From positions 1 to 14,595 of the forward strand of contig CAYLZO010000129.1 of assembly GCA_964387775.1 (NCBI GenBank): 14,595 bases of DNA, in the 5' to 3' direction. This DNA comes from CAYLZO01 sp964387775 (GTDB taxonomy: Bacteria; Chloroflexota; Anaerolineae; JAAYZQ01). Shown here piece after piece: positions 1 through 5,479 of the stretch. Both the position numbers and the translations under genes were made by a program. The notes under the pieces were generated by a model. That model was not told the DNA's origin. It did not search any database and saw nothing but the letters and a program-made list of their open reading frames with translations. How positions within the stretch are numbered: the first letter of the stretch is position 1; each line of letters begins with the position of its first letter.

Positions 1-264
1 GTCCACCGCACCCGCTACCGCCGCGAGCCGTGGCGCCTGCGAGATTCGGCCCTCGTGCTGGCCAGCGCCGCCGTCGTCGCCACGGTGCTCATCGCCCGGC
101 TGACCATCCCCGGGGCGCTGATCTACGTCCCTTATCCACCGAACCCGCTGCTGCCACCCTTTCACCCCCTCGTCGGCGGCGCCCTGCTTCTCCTGGCCCT
201 GCCGGTCCTGCTGGCACCACGCATCACGCATCACGCATCACGGAGCACGGAGCAAATCTCATGA
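1..264 (+). CDS. ecfT: ECF transporter transmembrane protein EcfT, C-terminal fragment
   Basis: Partial gene: the window begins inside it, and 87 residues plus the stop are visible. EcfT is the membrane scaffold of energy-coupling factor importers; it links the ATPases to the substrate-binding S component. The visible part starts with a basic stretch (RTRYRREPWRLRDS), followed by a hydrophobic segment, a Pro-rich loop and a final hydrophobic segment, as expected for the end of EcfT. The last dozen or so residues (RITHHASRSTEQIS) are encoded by 7-bp tandem repeats and are unlikely to belong to the conserved fold. The stop TGA (262-264) overlaps the ATG of the ATPase gene by 3 nt (ATGA), which implies translational coupling. 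The call rests on the short C-terminus plus the neighbouring ATPase and S-component genes. Confidence 0.72.
   Translation, partial: VHRTRYRREPWRLRDSALVLASAAVVATVLIARLTIPGALIYVPYPPNPLLPPFHPLVGGALLLLALPVLLAPRITHHASRSTEQIS
218..259. repeat. Degenerate heptamer tandem repeat (CACGCAT / CACGGAG type)
   Basis: Three perfect CACGCAT units (218-238) are followed by two CACGGAG units (239-252) and one diverged unit, all in 7-bp register, ending one base before the ATG at 261. The array encodes the EcfT tail. Its last CACGGAG places GGAG (249-252) 8 nt upstream of the ATPase start, so the repeat itself supplies the ribosome binding site. Confidence 0.85.
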
Positions 265-1946
265 TCCGTTTTAATCACCTGACCTATCGCTATCCAGACG
301 CTGACGCGCCCATCCTGCGCGACCTCTCCCTTGAAATCGACGAGGGCGAGTTCCTGCTCGTCATCGGGCCGTCGGGCGCGGGCAAGTCCACCCTGCTGCG
401 CTGCCTCAACGGGCTGGTGCCCCACTTTTACGGGGGCACCATCGCCGGGGGGGTGCGCGTGGTCGGCCGCGATCCCGTGGAACTTGGCCCCCGGGGCATG
501 GCCGACGCCGTGGGCTTTGTGCTCCAGGACCCCGAGGCCCAGTTTGTGGTGGACATCGTCGAGGACGAGCTGGCCTTTGCCCTGGAGAACCAGGGCCTGG
601 ACCCCCTCGTCATGCGCAAACGCATCGAAGAGGCGCTGGATCAGCTCAACATCGCCGACCTGCGCGGCCGCTCGGTCAACACCCTGTCGGGCGGCGAGCG
701 CCAGCGGGTAGCCATCGCCGCCGTGATGACCCTCCAGCCCCGCCTCCTCGTCCTCGACGAGCCCACGTCGCAGCTCGATCCCCAGGCCGCCGAGGAGGTG
801 CTGGACACGCTGGTCAAGCTGAACCACGACCTGGGGCTGACCGTCGTGCTCTCCGAGCATCGCCTGGAGCGGGTGGTGCAGTACGTGGACCGCATCCTCT
901 ACCTGCCCGGCGAGGGCCGGCCGCCCATCCTCGACGAGCCGCGCGCCGTGTTGCGTCAAGTCGAGCTGACGCCGCCGCTCATCACCCTGGCCAAAGCCCT
1001 GGGCTGGTCGCCCCTGCCGCTGACCATCAAAGAGGGCCGGCGCTTTGCGAGGCAAGGCTCAAGGCGCAAGGCACAAGGCACAAAATCGCAATATCCAATA
1101 TCCAATCTCCAATCTCCAATCCCCAATTCTCAATCTCCCATCTCGATTTCCGTCGAAGGACTCAGGTTCTCCTACAACGGCCACCCTGCCCTCCGGGACG
1201 TCAGCCTCGACGTGCGGCAGGGCGAGTTCGTGGCCTTGATGGGCCGCAACGGCTCGGGCAAAACGACGCTGCTCAAGCAATTCGTCGGCCTGCTCAAACC
1301 CGACCAGGGCCAAGTGGAAATATCCAATCCCCAATCTCCAACCTCCCTCAACACCCGCCAGGCCCCCGTCGAGGAGATCATCCGCGTCGTCGGCTACGTG
1401 CCCCAGAACCCCAACGCCCTGCTCTTCAACGACACCGTGCGCCAGGAGCTCGATTTTACCCGGCGCGGCCACGGCCTGCCACCGGGTGAGTATCGCGACC
1501 TCCTCTCGATCCTGAGCCTGACCGAATATGCCGACCGCTACCCCCGCGACCTGAGCGTCGGCGAGCGGCAGCGGGCCGCCCTGGCCTCCATCCTCGTCGC
1601 CGAGCCCGAGATCCTGCTCCTCGACGAGCCGACGCGGGGGCTCGATTACCGGCAGAAGGCGGCGCTCACCGAGTTCTTGCAGCGAGAAAAGGCCCGGGGG
1701 CGGACCATCGTCATGGCCACCCACGACGTGGAGCTGGTTGCCCAGTGCGCCGACCGCGTCGTCCTCCTGGGCGACGGGCAGATCGTCGTGGACGGCCCCG
1801 CCCGCCAGGTCATGGGCGACTCGCTGGTCTTTGCCTCGCAGATCAACAAGCTCTTCCGCGACCCGGCCCTGCTGACCGTGGAGGACGTGCTGGCATTGCA
1901 CGCGCCCGCGGATCGTGTTATAATGGACGGAGCAGGCGGCGACTGA
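261..1946 (+). CDS. ECF transporter ATPase, fused two-domain EcfA-EcfA'
   Basis: Cytoplasmic energy-coupling ATPase of an ECF importer, 561 aa, with two ABC domains in one chain. Most bacteria encode EcfA1 and EcfA2 separately. Domain 1 (about residues 1-240) has Walker A GPSGAGKST, Q-loop VLQDPEAQF, signature LSGGERQR, Walker B LLVLDEPTSQLD and H-loop SEHR. Domain 2 (about 296-530) has Walker A GRNGSGKTT, Q-loop VPQNPNALLF, signature LSVGERQR (Val where Gly is usual), Walker B ILLLDEPTRGLD and H-loop ATHD. The start at 261 is chosen because homology begins at MIRFNHLTYRY, GGAG lies 8 nt upstream and it forms an ATGA overlap with EcfT; an in-frame extension upstream to position 30 has no family support. 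The inter-domain linker (about residues 265-295) and a loop in domain 2 (about 353-362) are encoded by heptamer repeats inserted in frame. Substrate cannot be read from the ATPase. Confidence 0.93.
   Translation: MIRFNHLTYRYPDADAPILRDLSLEIDEGEFLLVIGPSGAGKSTLLRCLNGLVPHFYGGTIAGGVRVVGRDPVELGPRGMADAVGFVLQDPEAQFVVDIVEDELAFALENQGLDPLVMRKRIEEALDQLNIADLRGRSVNTLSGGERQRVAIAAVMTLQPRLLVLDEPTSQLDPQAAEEVLDTLVKLNHDLGLTVVLSEHRLERVVQYVDRILYLPGEGRPPILDEPRAVLRQVELTPPLITLAKALGWSPLPLTIKEGRRFARQGSRRKAQGTKSQYPISNLQSPIPNSQSPISISVEGLRFSYNGHPALRDVSLDVRQGEFVALMGRNGSGKTTLLKQFVGLLKPDQGQVEISNPQSPTSLNTRQAPVEEIIRVVGYVPQNPNALLFNDTVRQELDFTRRGHGLPPGEYRDLLSILSLTEYADRYPRDLSVGERQRAALASILVAEPEILLLDEPTRGLDYRQKAALTEFLQREKARGRTIVMATHDVELVAQCADRVVLLGDGQIVVDGPARQVMGDSLVFASQINKLFRDPALLTVEDVLALHAPADRVIMDGAGGD
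1054..1145. repeat. Heptamer tandem repeat inside the ATPase linker
   Basis: About thirteen 7-bp units in a row with one single-base slip near 1089. Four AAGGCNC-type units (1054-1081) are followed by AATATCC, AATCTCC, AATCCCC and similar units (1090-1145). They lie within the coding sequence and encode a Ser/Pro/Gln/Asn-rich linker between the two ATPase domains. Three heptamers equal seven codons, so the translation repeats with a 7-residue period (for example NLQSPI, NSQSPI). Confidence 0.88.
1319..1346. repeat. Second, shorter heptamer repeat inside ATPase domain 2
   Basis: Four 7-bp units (AATATCC, AATCCCC, AATCTCC, AACCTCC) of the same family as 1090-1138. They lie in the coding sequence and encode SNPQSPTS in a loop about 80 codons downstream of the linker array. 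The reading frame is kept. Confidence 0.8.
1896..1924 (+). promoter_or_regulatory. Sigma-70-type promoter for DUF4058 gene, inside the ATPase 3' end
   Basis: TTGCAC (1896-1901), a 17-nt spacer, then TATAAT (1919-1924). The start site is predicted near 1931, about 28 nt before the next ATG. The promoter lies wholly within the last codons of the ATPase gene, so DUF4058 and the S-component gene can be transcribed independently of ecfT and the ATPase. Confidence 0.68.
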
Positions 1947-1958
1947 GAGGAGGACAGA

Positions 1959-2774
1959 ATGCCATCACCTTTTCCCGGCATGGACCCCTATCTCGAGGGC
2001 CATCTCTGGGCCGACGTGCATCACGCACTGGCCGACGAAGTCCGCCGCCGGCTGGCGGCCCAACTGCGCCCGCGCTACGTGGCCCGCCTGGAGACCCGCT
2101 ACGTCGCCGAGATGTCCGGCGTCGGCCCCACGCGCATCCTCTACCCCGACGTGGACGTGAGCATCGCCCCGTTGGCGCGGGAGACTATAACGCGCTACGA
2201 GGCCGGTTCGTCCACCGCGCCGCCCATTGTCCCGCCGCCACTGGTCTTTACCTTGCCCACCCTGCCCCAGATCAAGCTGGTCACGGTCGAAATTCGGGAC
2301 GCCCGCCACAATCGCCTGATCACGTCCATCGAAATCCTCTCCCCGGTGAACAAGGGTGACGGGTTTGCCGAGTATCAGGCCAAACGCCAGGCGGTGCTCC
2401 ACGCGTCAGCTCACCTGCTGGAGATCGACCTGCTGCGCCGGGGCTACCGGCCCGTCCCCTTCGATCACGTCGCGGAGGAGGACCGCCCCCTGGTAGACGA
2501 GGCGGCCTATTTTGTCTTTTTGACGCGGCGCGGCGACCGGAACAGAGTGGCGGTCTGGCCCATCCCCTTGCGCGAACCGCTGCCGGTCGTGCCCGTGCCC
2601 CTCGACGAGCCGGACCCGGACGCGGCCCTGGACCTGGGCGCCGCCCTGCGAACCATCTACGACGAGGCAGCCTACGATCTCAGCATCGACTACGGCCAGC
2701 CGCCCGAGCCGCCCCTGACCGGCGACGACGCCGAGTGGGCCGCCGCCCTGCTCCGCGAACAGGGCCTGCGCTAG
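1959..2774 (+). CDS. DUF4058 family protein
   Basis: 271-aa soluble protein with no signal peptide or membrane segment. The N-terminus PSPFPGMDPYLEG is the hallmark of the DUF4058 family, common in Cyanobacteria, Chloroflexota and Planctomycetes and without a known function. AGGAGG (1948-1953) sits 5 nt before the ATG and fixes the start. Residues 61-67 (LYPDVDV), 124-132 (IEILSPVNK), 139-143 (YQAKR) and 154-158 (LEIDL) recall the order of acidic residues and lysines in Uma2/DUF820-like PD-(D/E)XK nuclease folds; this is inference only. The gene separates the ATPase from the S component of the ECF transporter. It has its own promoter, so it may be a passenger in the transporter locus. Confidence 0.92.
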   Translation: MPSPFPGMDPYLEGHLWADVHHALADEVRRRLAAQLRPRYVARLETRYVAEMSGVGPTRILYPDVDVSIAPLARETITRYEAGSSTAPPIVPPPLVFTLPTLPQIKLVTVEIRDARHNRLITSIEILSPVNKGDGFAEYQAKRQAVLHASAHLLEIDLLRRGYRPVPFDHVAEEDRPLVDEAAYFVFLTRRGDRNRVAVWPIPLREPLPVVPVPLDEPDPDAALDLGAALRTIYDEAAYDLSIDYGQPPEPPLTGDDAEWAAALLREQGLR

Positions 2775-2780
2775 CCGCCC

Positions 2781-3563
2781 ATGCAACGCTTCCTAAACGC
2801 CGCCATTTTGGCCGTAGCCAGCGCCATCGGCCTGGGCTCCTTTCTCTACCCCTTTTTCGTCCCACAGCAGGCCGAGAGTTTCGGCGCCCTGGCCCACACC
2901 CAGGATGCCCCCCTCATCTTTGTCCTGCTCGTCGTCCTCTGCCTGGCCGCCGTGCTCAGCAGCCTATCGTCCGAGCTGATGAATGTGAAGCTCATCGCCA
3001 TCCTGGGGGTGCTGACGGCCGTCAACTCGGTGTTGCGCGGCGTCGAGGGGCCCGGCGGCTTTACGCTGATGCTCCTGCTGCCCATCCTGTGCGGCTACGC
3101 CTACGGACCAACCTTTGGCTTTCTGCTGGGCACCTTTTCCATGGGCGTTTCTGCCTTTCTCGGCTTTGGGGTGGGGCCGTGGCTGCCCTACCAGATGCTG
3201 TCGGTCGGCTGGGCCGGGTTGTTATCGGGCCTGCTGCCCCGCCTGGAGGCTCACCCCCGGGCCGAAACAGCCCTGGTCGCCACCTGGGGCCTGCTGCTGG
3301 GCCTCACCTTTGGCGCCCTCATGAACGTCTGGTTCTGGCCCTACGTCTTTAGCCCCGGCCAGTCCGAGATGTACTGGGAGCCGGGCCTGAGCCTGGTCGA
3401 GACCCTCCGGCGCTACGCCGTCTTTTACACCTTCACGTCGCTGTGGTGGGACGTGGCCCGCGCCGCCGGCAACTTTATCCTCCTGCTCCTGCTCGCCGCG
3501 CCCGTCCTGCGCCTCTTGCGGCGCTTCCGCAAACGGTTCTTCTTCGAAGTCAAGCCGACCTGA
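2781..3563 (+). CDS. ECF transporter S component (substrate-binding membrane protein)
   Basis: 260-aa integral membrane protein with hydrophobic segments near residues 7-27, 43-62, 68-86, 92-108, 110-128, 137-153, 165-185 and 228-246, and a basic C-terminus (RLLRRFRKRFF), which by the positive-inside rule is cytoplasmic. The Gly-rich stretch around 103-150, including GPWLPYQM, resembles S components of ECF importers, which bind a vitamin or metal and dock on EcfT. It begins 6 nt after the DUF4058 stop without a clear ribosome binding site, so translational coupling is likely. Together with the upstream EcfT and fused ATPase it makes a dedicated transporter. Substrate is not identifiable from sequence; vitamin candidates such as cobalamin or riboflavin remain open. 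Family call is good, specificity unknown. Confidence 0.8.
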   Translation: MQRFLNAAILAVASAIGLGSFLYPFFVPQQAESFGALAHTQDAPLIFVLLVVLCLAAVLSSLSSELMNVKLIAILGVLTAVNSVLRGVEGPGGFTLMLLLPILCGYAYGPTFGFLLGTFSMGVSAFLGFGVGPWLPYQMLSVGWAGLLSGLLPRLEAHPRAETALVATWGLLLGLTFGALMNVWFWPYVFSPGQSEMYWEPGLSLVETLRRYAVFYTFTSLWWDVARAAGNFILLLLLAAPVLRLLRRFRKRFFFEVKPT

Positions 3564-3565
3564 CC

Positions 3566-3593
3566 TTGACACGGCTCCAGAGTTGGCTATAAT
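3566..3593 (+). promoter_or_regulatory. Consensus sigma-70 promoter for the methyltransferase gene
   Basis: Perfect TTGACA (3566-3571), a 16-nt spacer, perfect TATAAT (3588-3593). It starts 2 nt after the S-component stop; the predicted start site is near 3600, about 34 nt before the ATG at 3634. Confidence 0.78.
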
Positions 3594-3597
3594 GGGC

Positions 3598-3615
3598 TTA
3601 TCCGTGTTATCCGTG
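3598..3615 (+). repeat. 9-bp direct repeat at the transcription start
   Basis: TTATCCGTG occurs twice in perfect tandem (3598-3606, 3607-3615), directly at the predicted transcription start of the DNA-repair methyltransferase gene. It could be an operator or simply another short repeat of this genome; the sequence does not decide. Confidence 0.5.
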
Positions 3616-3633
3616 CCGAATGGAGGGAGCAAT

Positions 3634-4149
3634 ATGAGCACACAGACCGAAATTGGTGTCACCACCTGCCAGACGGCGCTGGGCTGGGTTGGCTTCTCCT
3701 GGTCAGAACGGGGACTGGTGGCCGTCACCCTCCCCCAGCAAACCGAGGCGGAGGCGCTGGAGCAACTGCCAGCCAGCCCCGAGACGATCCTGCCGCTGCC
3801 CTCGTGGCTGGGCCTGGGCGTCCTCACCGACAAGCTCCGGCGCTACTTTGAGGGGCGGGAAGTCACCTTCGACGAGCCGCTGGACCCCCAGGTGGGCACC
3901 GACTTTCAGCGCCGGGTATGGGCCGCAGCCCGGGCCATCCCCCGGGGCAAAACACGCACCTACGGCCAGGTGGCGCGCATGGCCGGCTCACCGAGAGCTG
4001 CCCGCGCCGTGGGCCAGGCCATGGCCCGCAATCCCCGCCCCATCGTCGTGCCCTGCCACCGCGTGGTCGGCAGCGACGGCAGCCTGACGGGCTACGGCGG
4101 CGGCGTGGAGATGAAACGCCGCATGCTCGAAATGGAAGGTGCGATCTAG
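3634..4149 (+). CDS. ogt: Methylated-DNA--[protein]-cysteine S-methyltransferase
   Basis: 171-aa suicide DNA-repair protein that transfers the methyl group from O6-methylguanine to its own cysteine. The C-terminal domain carries the active-site motif PCHR within IVVPCHRVVGSDGSLTGYGGG (about residues 134-154), and upstream the DNA-binding helix region with FQRRVW, the PRGKTRTYGQVA motif and the arginine-finger region RAARAVGQAMARNP. The N-terminal about 80 residues form the usual less conserved ribonuclease-like domain. There is no AraC/Ada regulator domain, so it is an Ogt/MGMT-type stand-alone enzyme. Start at 3634 is supported by GGAGGGAG (3622-3629); the in-frame TTG at 3583 overlaps the promoter and is rejected. 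Monocistronic by context: own promoter upstream, strong hairpin downstream. Confidence 0.95.
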   Translation: MSTQTEIGVTTCQTALGWVGFSWSERGLVAVTLPQQTEAEALEQLPASPETILPLPSWLGLGVLTDKLRRYFEGREVTFDEPLDPQVGTDFQRRVWAAARAIPRGKTRTYGQVARMAGSPRAARAVGQAMARNPRPIVVPCHRVVGSDGSLTGYGGGVEMKRRMLEMEGAI

Positions 4150-4200
4150 AGCTTTCAGCCGCCAGCCGCCAGCCGTCAGCTTTCAGTCATCAGCACTTTA
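4150..4200. repeat. Heptamer tandem repeat (AGCCGCC / AGCTTTC type)
   Basis: Seven units in 7-bp register beginning at 4150: AGCTTTC, AGCCGCC twice, AGCCGTC, AGCTTTC, AGTCATC and a diverged last unit. They start directly after the methyltransferase stop codon. The same words return in inverted orientation at 4204-4221. Confidence 0.8.
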
Positions 4201-4221
4201 GAGGCTGATGGCTGAAAGCTG
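4177..4221 (+). terminator. 18-bp hairpin after the methyltransferase gene (possible terminator)
   Basis: Left arm 4177-4194 pairs with right arm 4204-4221 over 18 bp. There is a single non-Watson-Crick position (T4187 with G4211, a G-U pair in RNA) and a 9-nt loop. The right arm is followed by only three T residues, so termination is plausible but not canonical. The left arm is part of the heptamer array; an outer copy of the left-arm word also exists at 4150-4160 and could compete for pairing. Confidence 0.5.
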
Positions 4222-4241
4222 TTTGCTGACCGCTCTCAGAT

Positions 4242-4270
4242 TTGACGCCCCTTCTCAAAGATGGTATCAT
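4242..4270 (+). promoter_or_regulatory. Sigma-70-type promoter of the glycosyltransferase operon
   Basis: TTGACG (4242-4247), a 17-nt spacer, TATCAT (4265-4270). The predicted start is near 4277, leaving a leader of about 84 nt before the ATG at 4361, which contains the hairpin at 4291-4331. Confidence 0.66.
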
Positions 4271-4290
4271 ACCCGCCAGCAAAGGGCCAA

Positions 4291-4331
4291 GGGCGCCCTC
4301 CATGAGGATAAGCTCAAGATGGAGGGCGTTC
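4291..4331 (+). promoter_or_regulatory. Leader hairpin upstream of glycosyltransferase 1
   Basis: Ten perfectly complementary bases (CGCCCTCCAT at 4294-4303 with ATGGAGGGCG at 4319-4328) extend by G-U, G-U and G-C pairs to 13 bp (4291-4303 with 4319-4331), with a 15-nt loop. It lies about 15 nt after the predicted transcription start and ends 30 nt before the start codon, leaving the GGAG at 4352-4355 free. It could stabilise the mRNA or attenuate transcription; no T-run follows directly. No known riboswitch class is recognised. Confidence 0.5.
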
Positions 4332-4360
4332 TACTTTGTATCACCCACGATGGAGTCACC

Positions 4361-5470
4361 ATGCGCATAGGAATTGACGCTCGCTTGGTCTATTACAGCC
4401 AAGCCGGCATCGGCCAGTACATCATCCACCTGGTGAACGGCCTGGCCGAGGTAGACAAAGAGAACGAATACGTCCTCTTGCAGAGCCGCAAGGACGAAAC
4501 CACGATCCTGGAGCAGCCCAATTTCCGGCGCATCTCACTCTGGACCCCAAGCCACCACCGCCTGGAGCGCTTTTCGCTGAACGTCGAGTTGATGCGCCTC
4601 GGCCTCGACGTGTTACACAGCCCCGATTTCATCCCACCCCACCGACCCAGTTGTAAATCGGTCATCACCATCCACGACCTGGCCTTTTTGCTCTACCCCC
4701 ATTTTCTGACCAAGGAAAGCGCCCGCTACTACGGCCACATCGACCAGGCCGTGCGCTGGACCGATCACATCATCGCCGTGTCTGAAAGCACGAGGCGCGA
4801 CACCGTCCAGCACCTGGGCGTGCCCGAGGACAAGATCACGGTGGTCTATGAGGCGGCCAATCCTATCTTTTGCCCCGTGGACCGGGAGAAGGCCAGGGAA
4901 GAGGTGCGGAACCGGCACGGCGTGGATGGCCCCTTCGTCCTCTTTGTCAGCACCATCGAGCCCCGCAAAAACGTACCAAGCCTGGTGCGGGCCTTGTGGC
5001 AACTCTTGGAATGTTACAAAGAGGACGTGCGCCTGGTCCTGGCCGGCGGCAAGGGCTGGCTCTATGAAGACGCCTTTGCCATCGTCGAAGAACTCGACCT
5101 GGACGACCGGGTCCACTTTGTGGGCCGGGTCTCCTCCCAGGACCTGCTCTACCTGTACAACGCTGCCGAGATGCTGGCCCATCCCGCGTTCTACGAAGGC
5201 TTTGGCCTGCCGCCCCTGGAGGCGATGAGCTGCGGCCTGCCCGTCATCGTGTCCAACGTCGCCTCCCTGCCCGAAGTGGTGGGCGACGCCGGCCTGCTGG
5301 TCGATCCCCACGACGTGGACGAACTGACCGTGTCCATGTGGCGCGTGCTCAACGACTCGGAAATCCGGCAGGAAATGCGGGAGAAGGGGCTGCGCCAGGC
5401 CGAGTCCTTTTCCTGGAAGCGCGCCGCCCGCGAGACGTTGGACATCTACCGCCTCGCCTACGAGAAATAG
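4361..5470 (+). CDS. Glycosyltransferase family 4 (GT-B fold)
   Basis: 369-aa cytoplasmic glycosyltransferase expected to transfer a nucleotide-sugar to a lipid-linked or polysaccharide acceptor. The N-terminus MRIGIDARLVYYSQAGIGQY is typical of mannosyl- or rhamnosyl-type GT4 enzymes. Domain 1 includes SVITIHDLAF (about 102-111) and IIAVSESTRRD. The hinge and domain 2 include VSTIEPRKN (about 195-204), LVLAGGKGW, VHFVGRVS, and the E-x7-E motif EGFGLPPLE at residues 279-287 followed by AMSCGLPVI. The start at 4361 is chosen because homology begins there and GGAG lies 5 nt upstream; the in-frame extension to 4208 runs through the hairpin and promoter. Nine nt separate it from the second glycosyltransferase. 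Donor and acceptor cannot be assigned. Confidence 0.92.
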   Translation: MRIGIDARLVYYSQAGIGQYIIHLVNGLAEVDKENEYVLLQSRKDETTILEQPNFRRISLWTPSHHRLERFSLNVELMRLGLDVLHSPDFIPPHRPSCKSVITIHDLAFLLYPHFLTKESARYYGHIDQAVRWTDHIIAVSESTRRDTVQHLGVPEDKITVVYEAANPIFCPVDREKAREEVRNRHGVDGPFVLFVSTIEPRKNVPSLVRALWQLLECYKEDVRLVLAGGKGWLYEDAFAIVEELDLDDRVHFVGRVSSQDLLYLYNAAEMLAHPAFYEGFGLPPLEAMSCGLPVIVSNVASLPEVVGDAGLLVDPHDVDELTVSMWRVLNDSEIRQEMREKGLRQAESFSWKRAARETLDIYRLAYEK

Positions 5471-5479
5471 TCCCCAGCC

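Noticed and set aside
30..260. N-terminal extension of the ATPase ORF upstream of 261
   Set aside because: It reads through the EcfT gene in another frame, is Arg/Pro-rich without family similarity, and the RBS and ATGA overlap favour 261.
218..1346. Possible CRISPR array
   Set aside because: The repeating unit is 7 bp with no spacers and no cas genes are present.
231..1901. Long minus-strand ORFs opposite the ATPase gene
   Set aside because: Typical shadow ORFs of GC-rich coding DNA; the plus strand has complete ABC motifs and the minus-strand products show none.
2180..2200. TATAAC-like box inside DUF4058
   Set aside because: No matching -35 element and no gene start follows.
3583..3633. 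Earlier TTG start for the DNA-repair methyltransferase
   Set aside because: It would start inside the promoter spacer and before the predicted transcription start; the ATG at 3634 has a good RBS.
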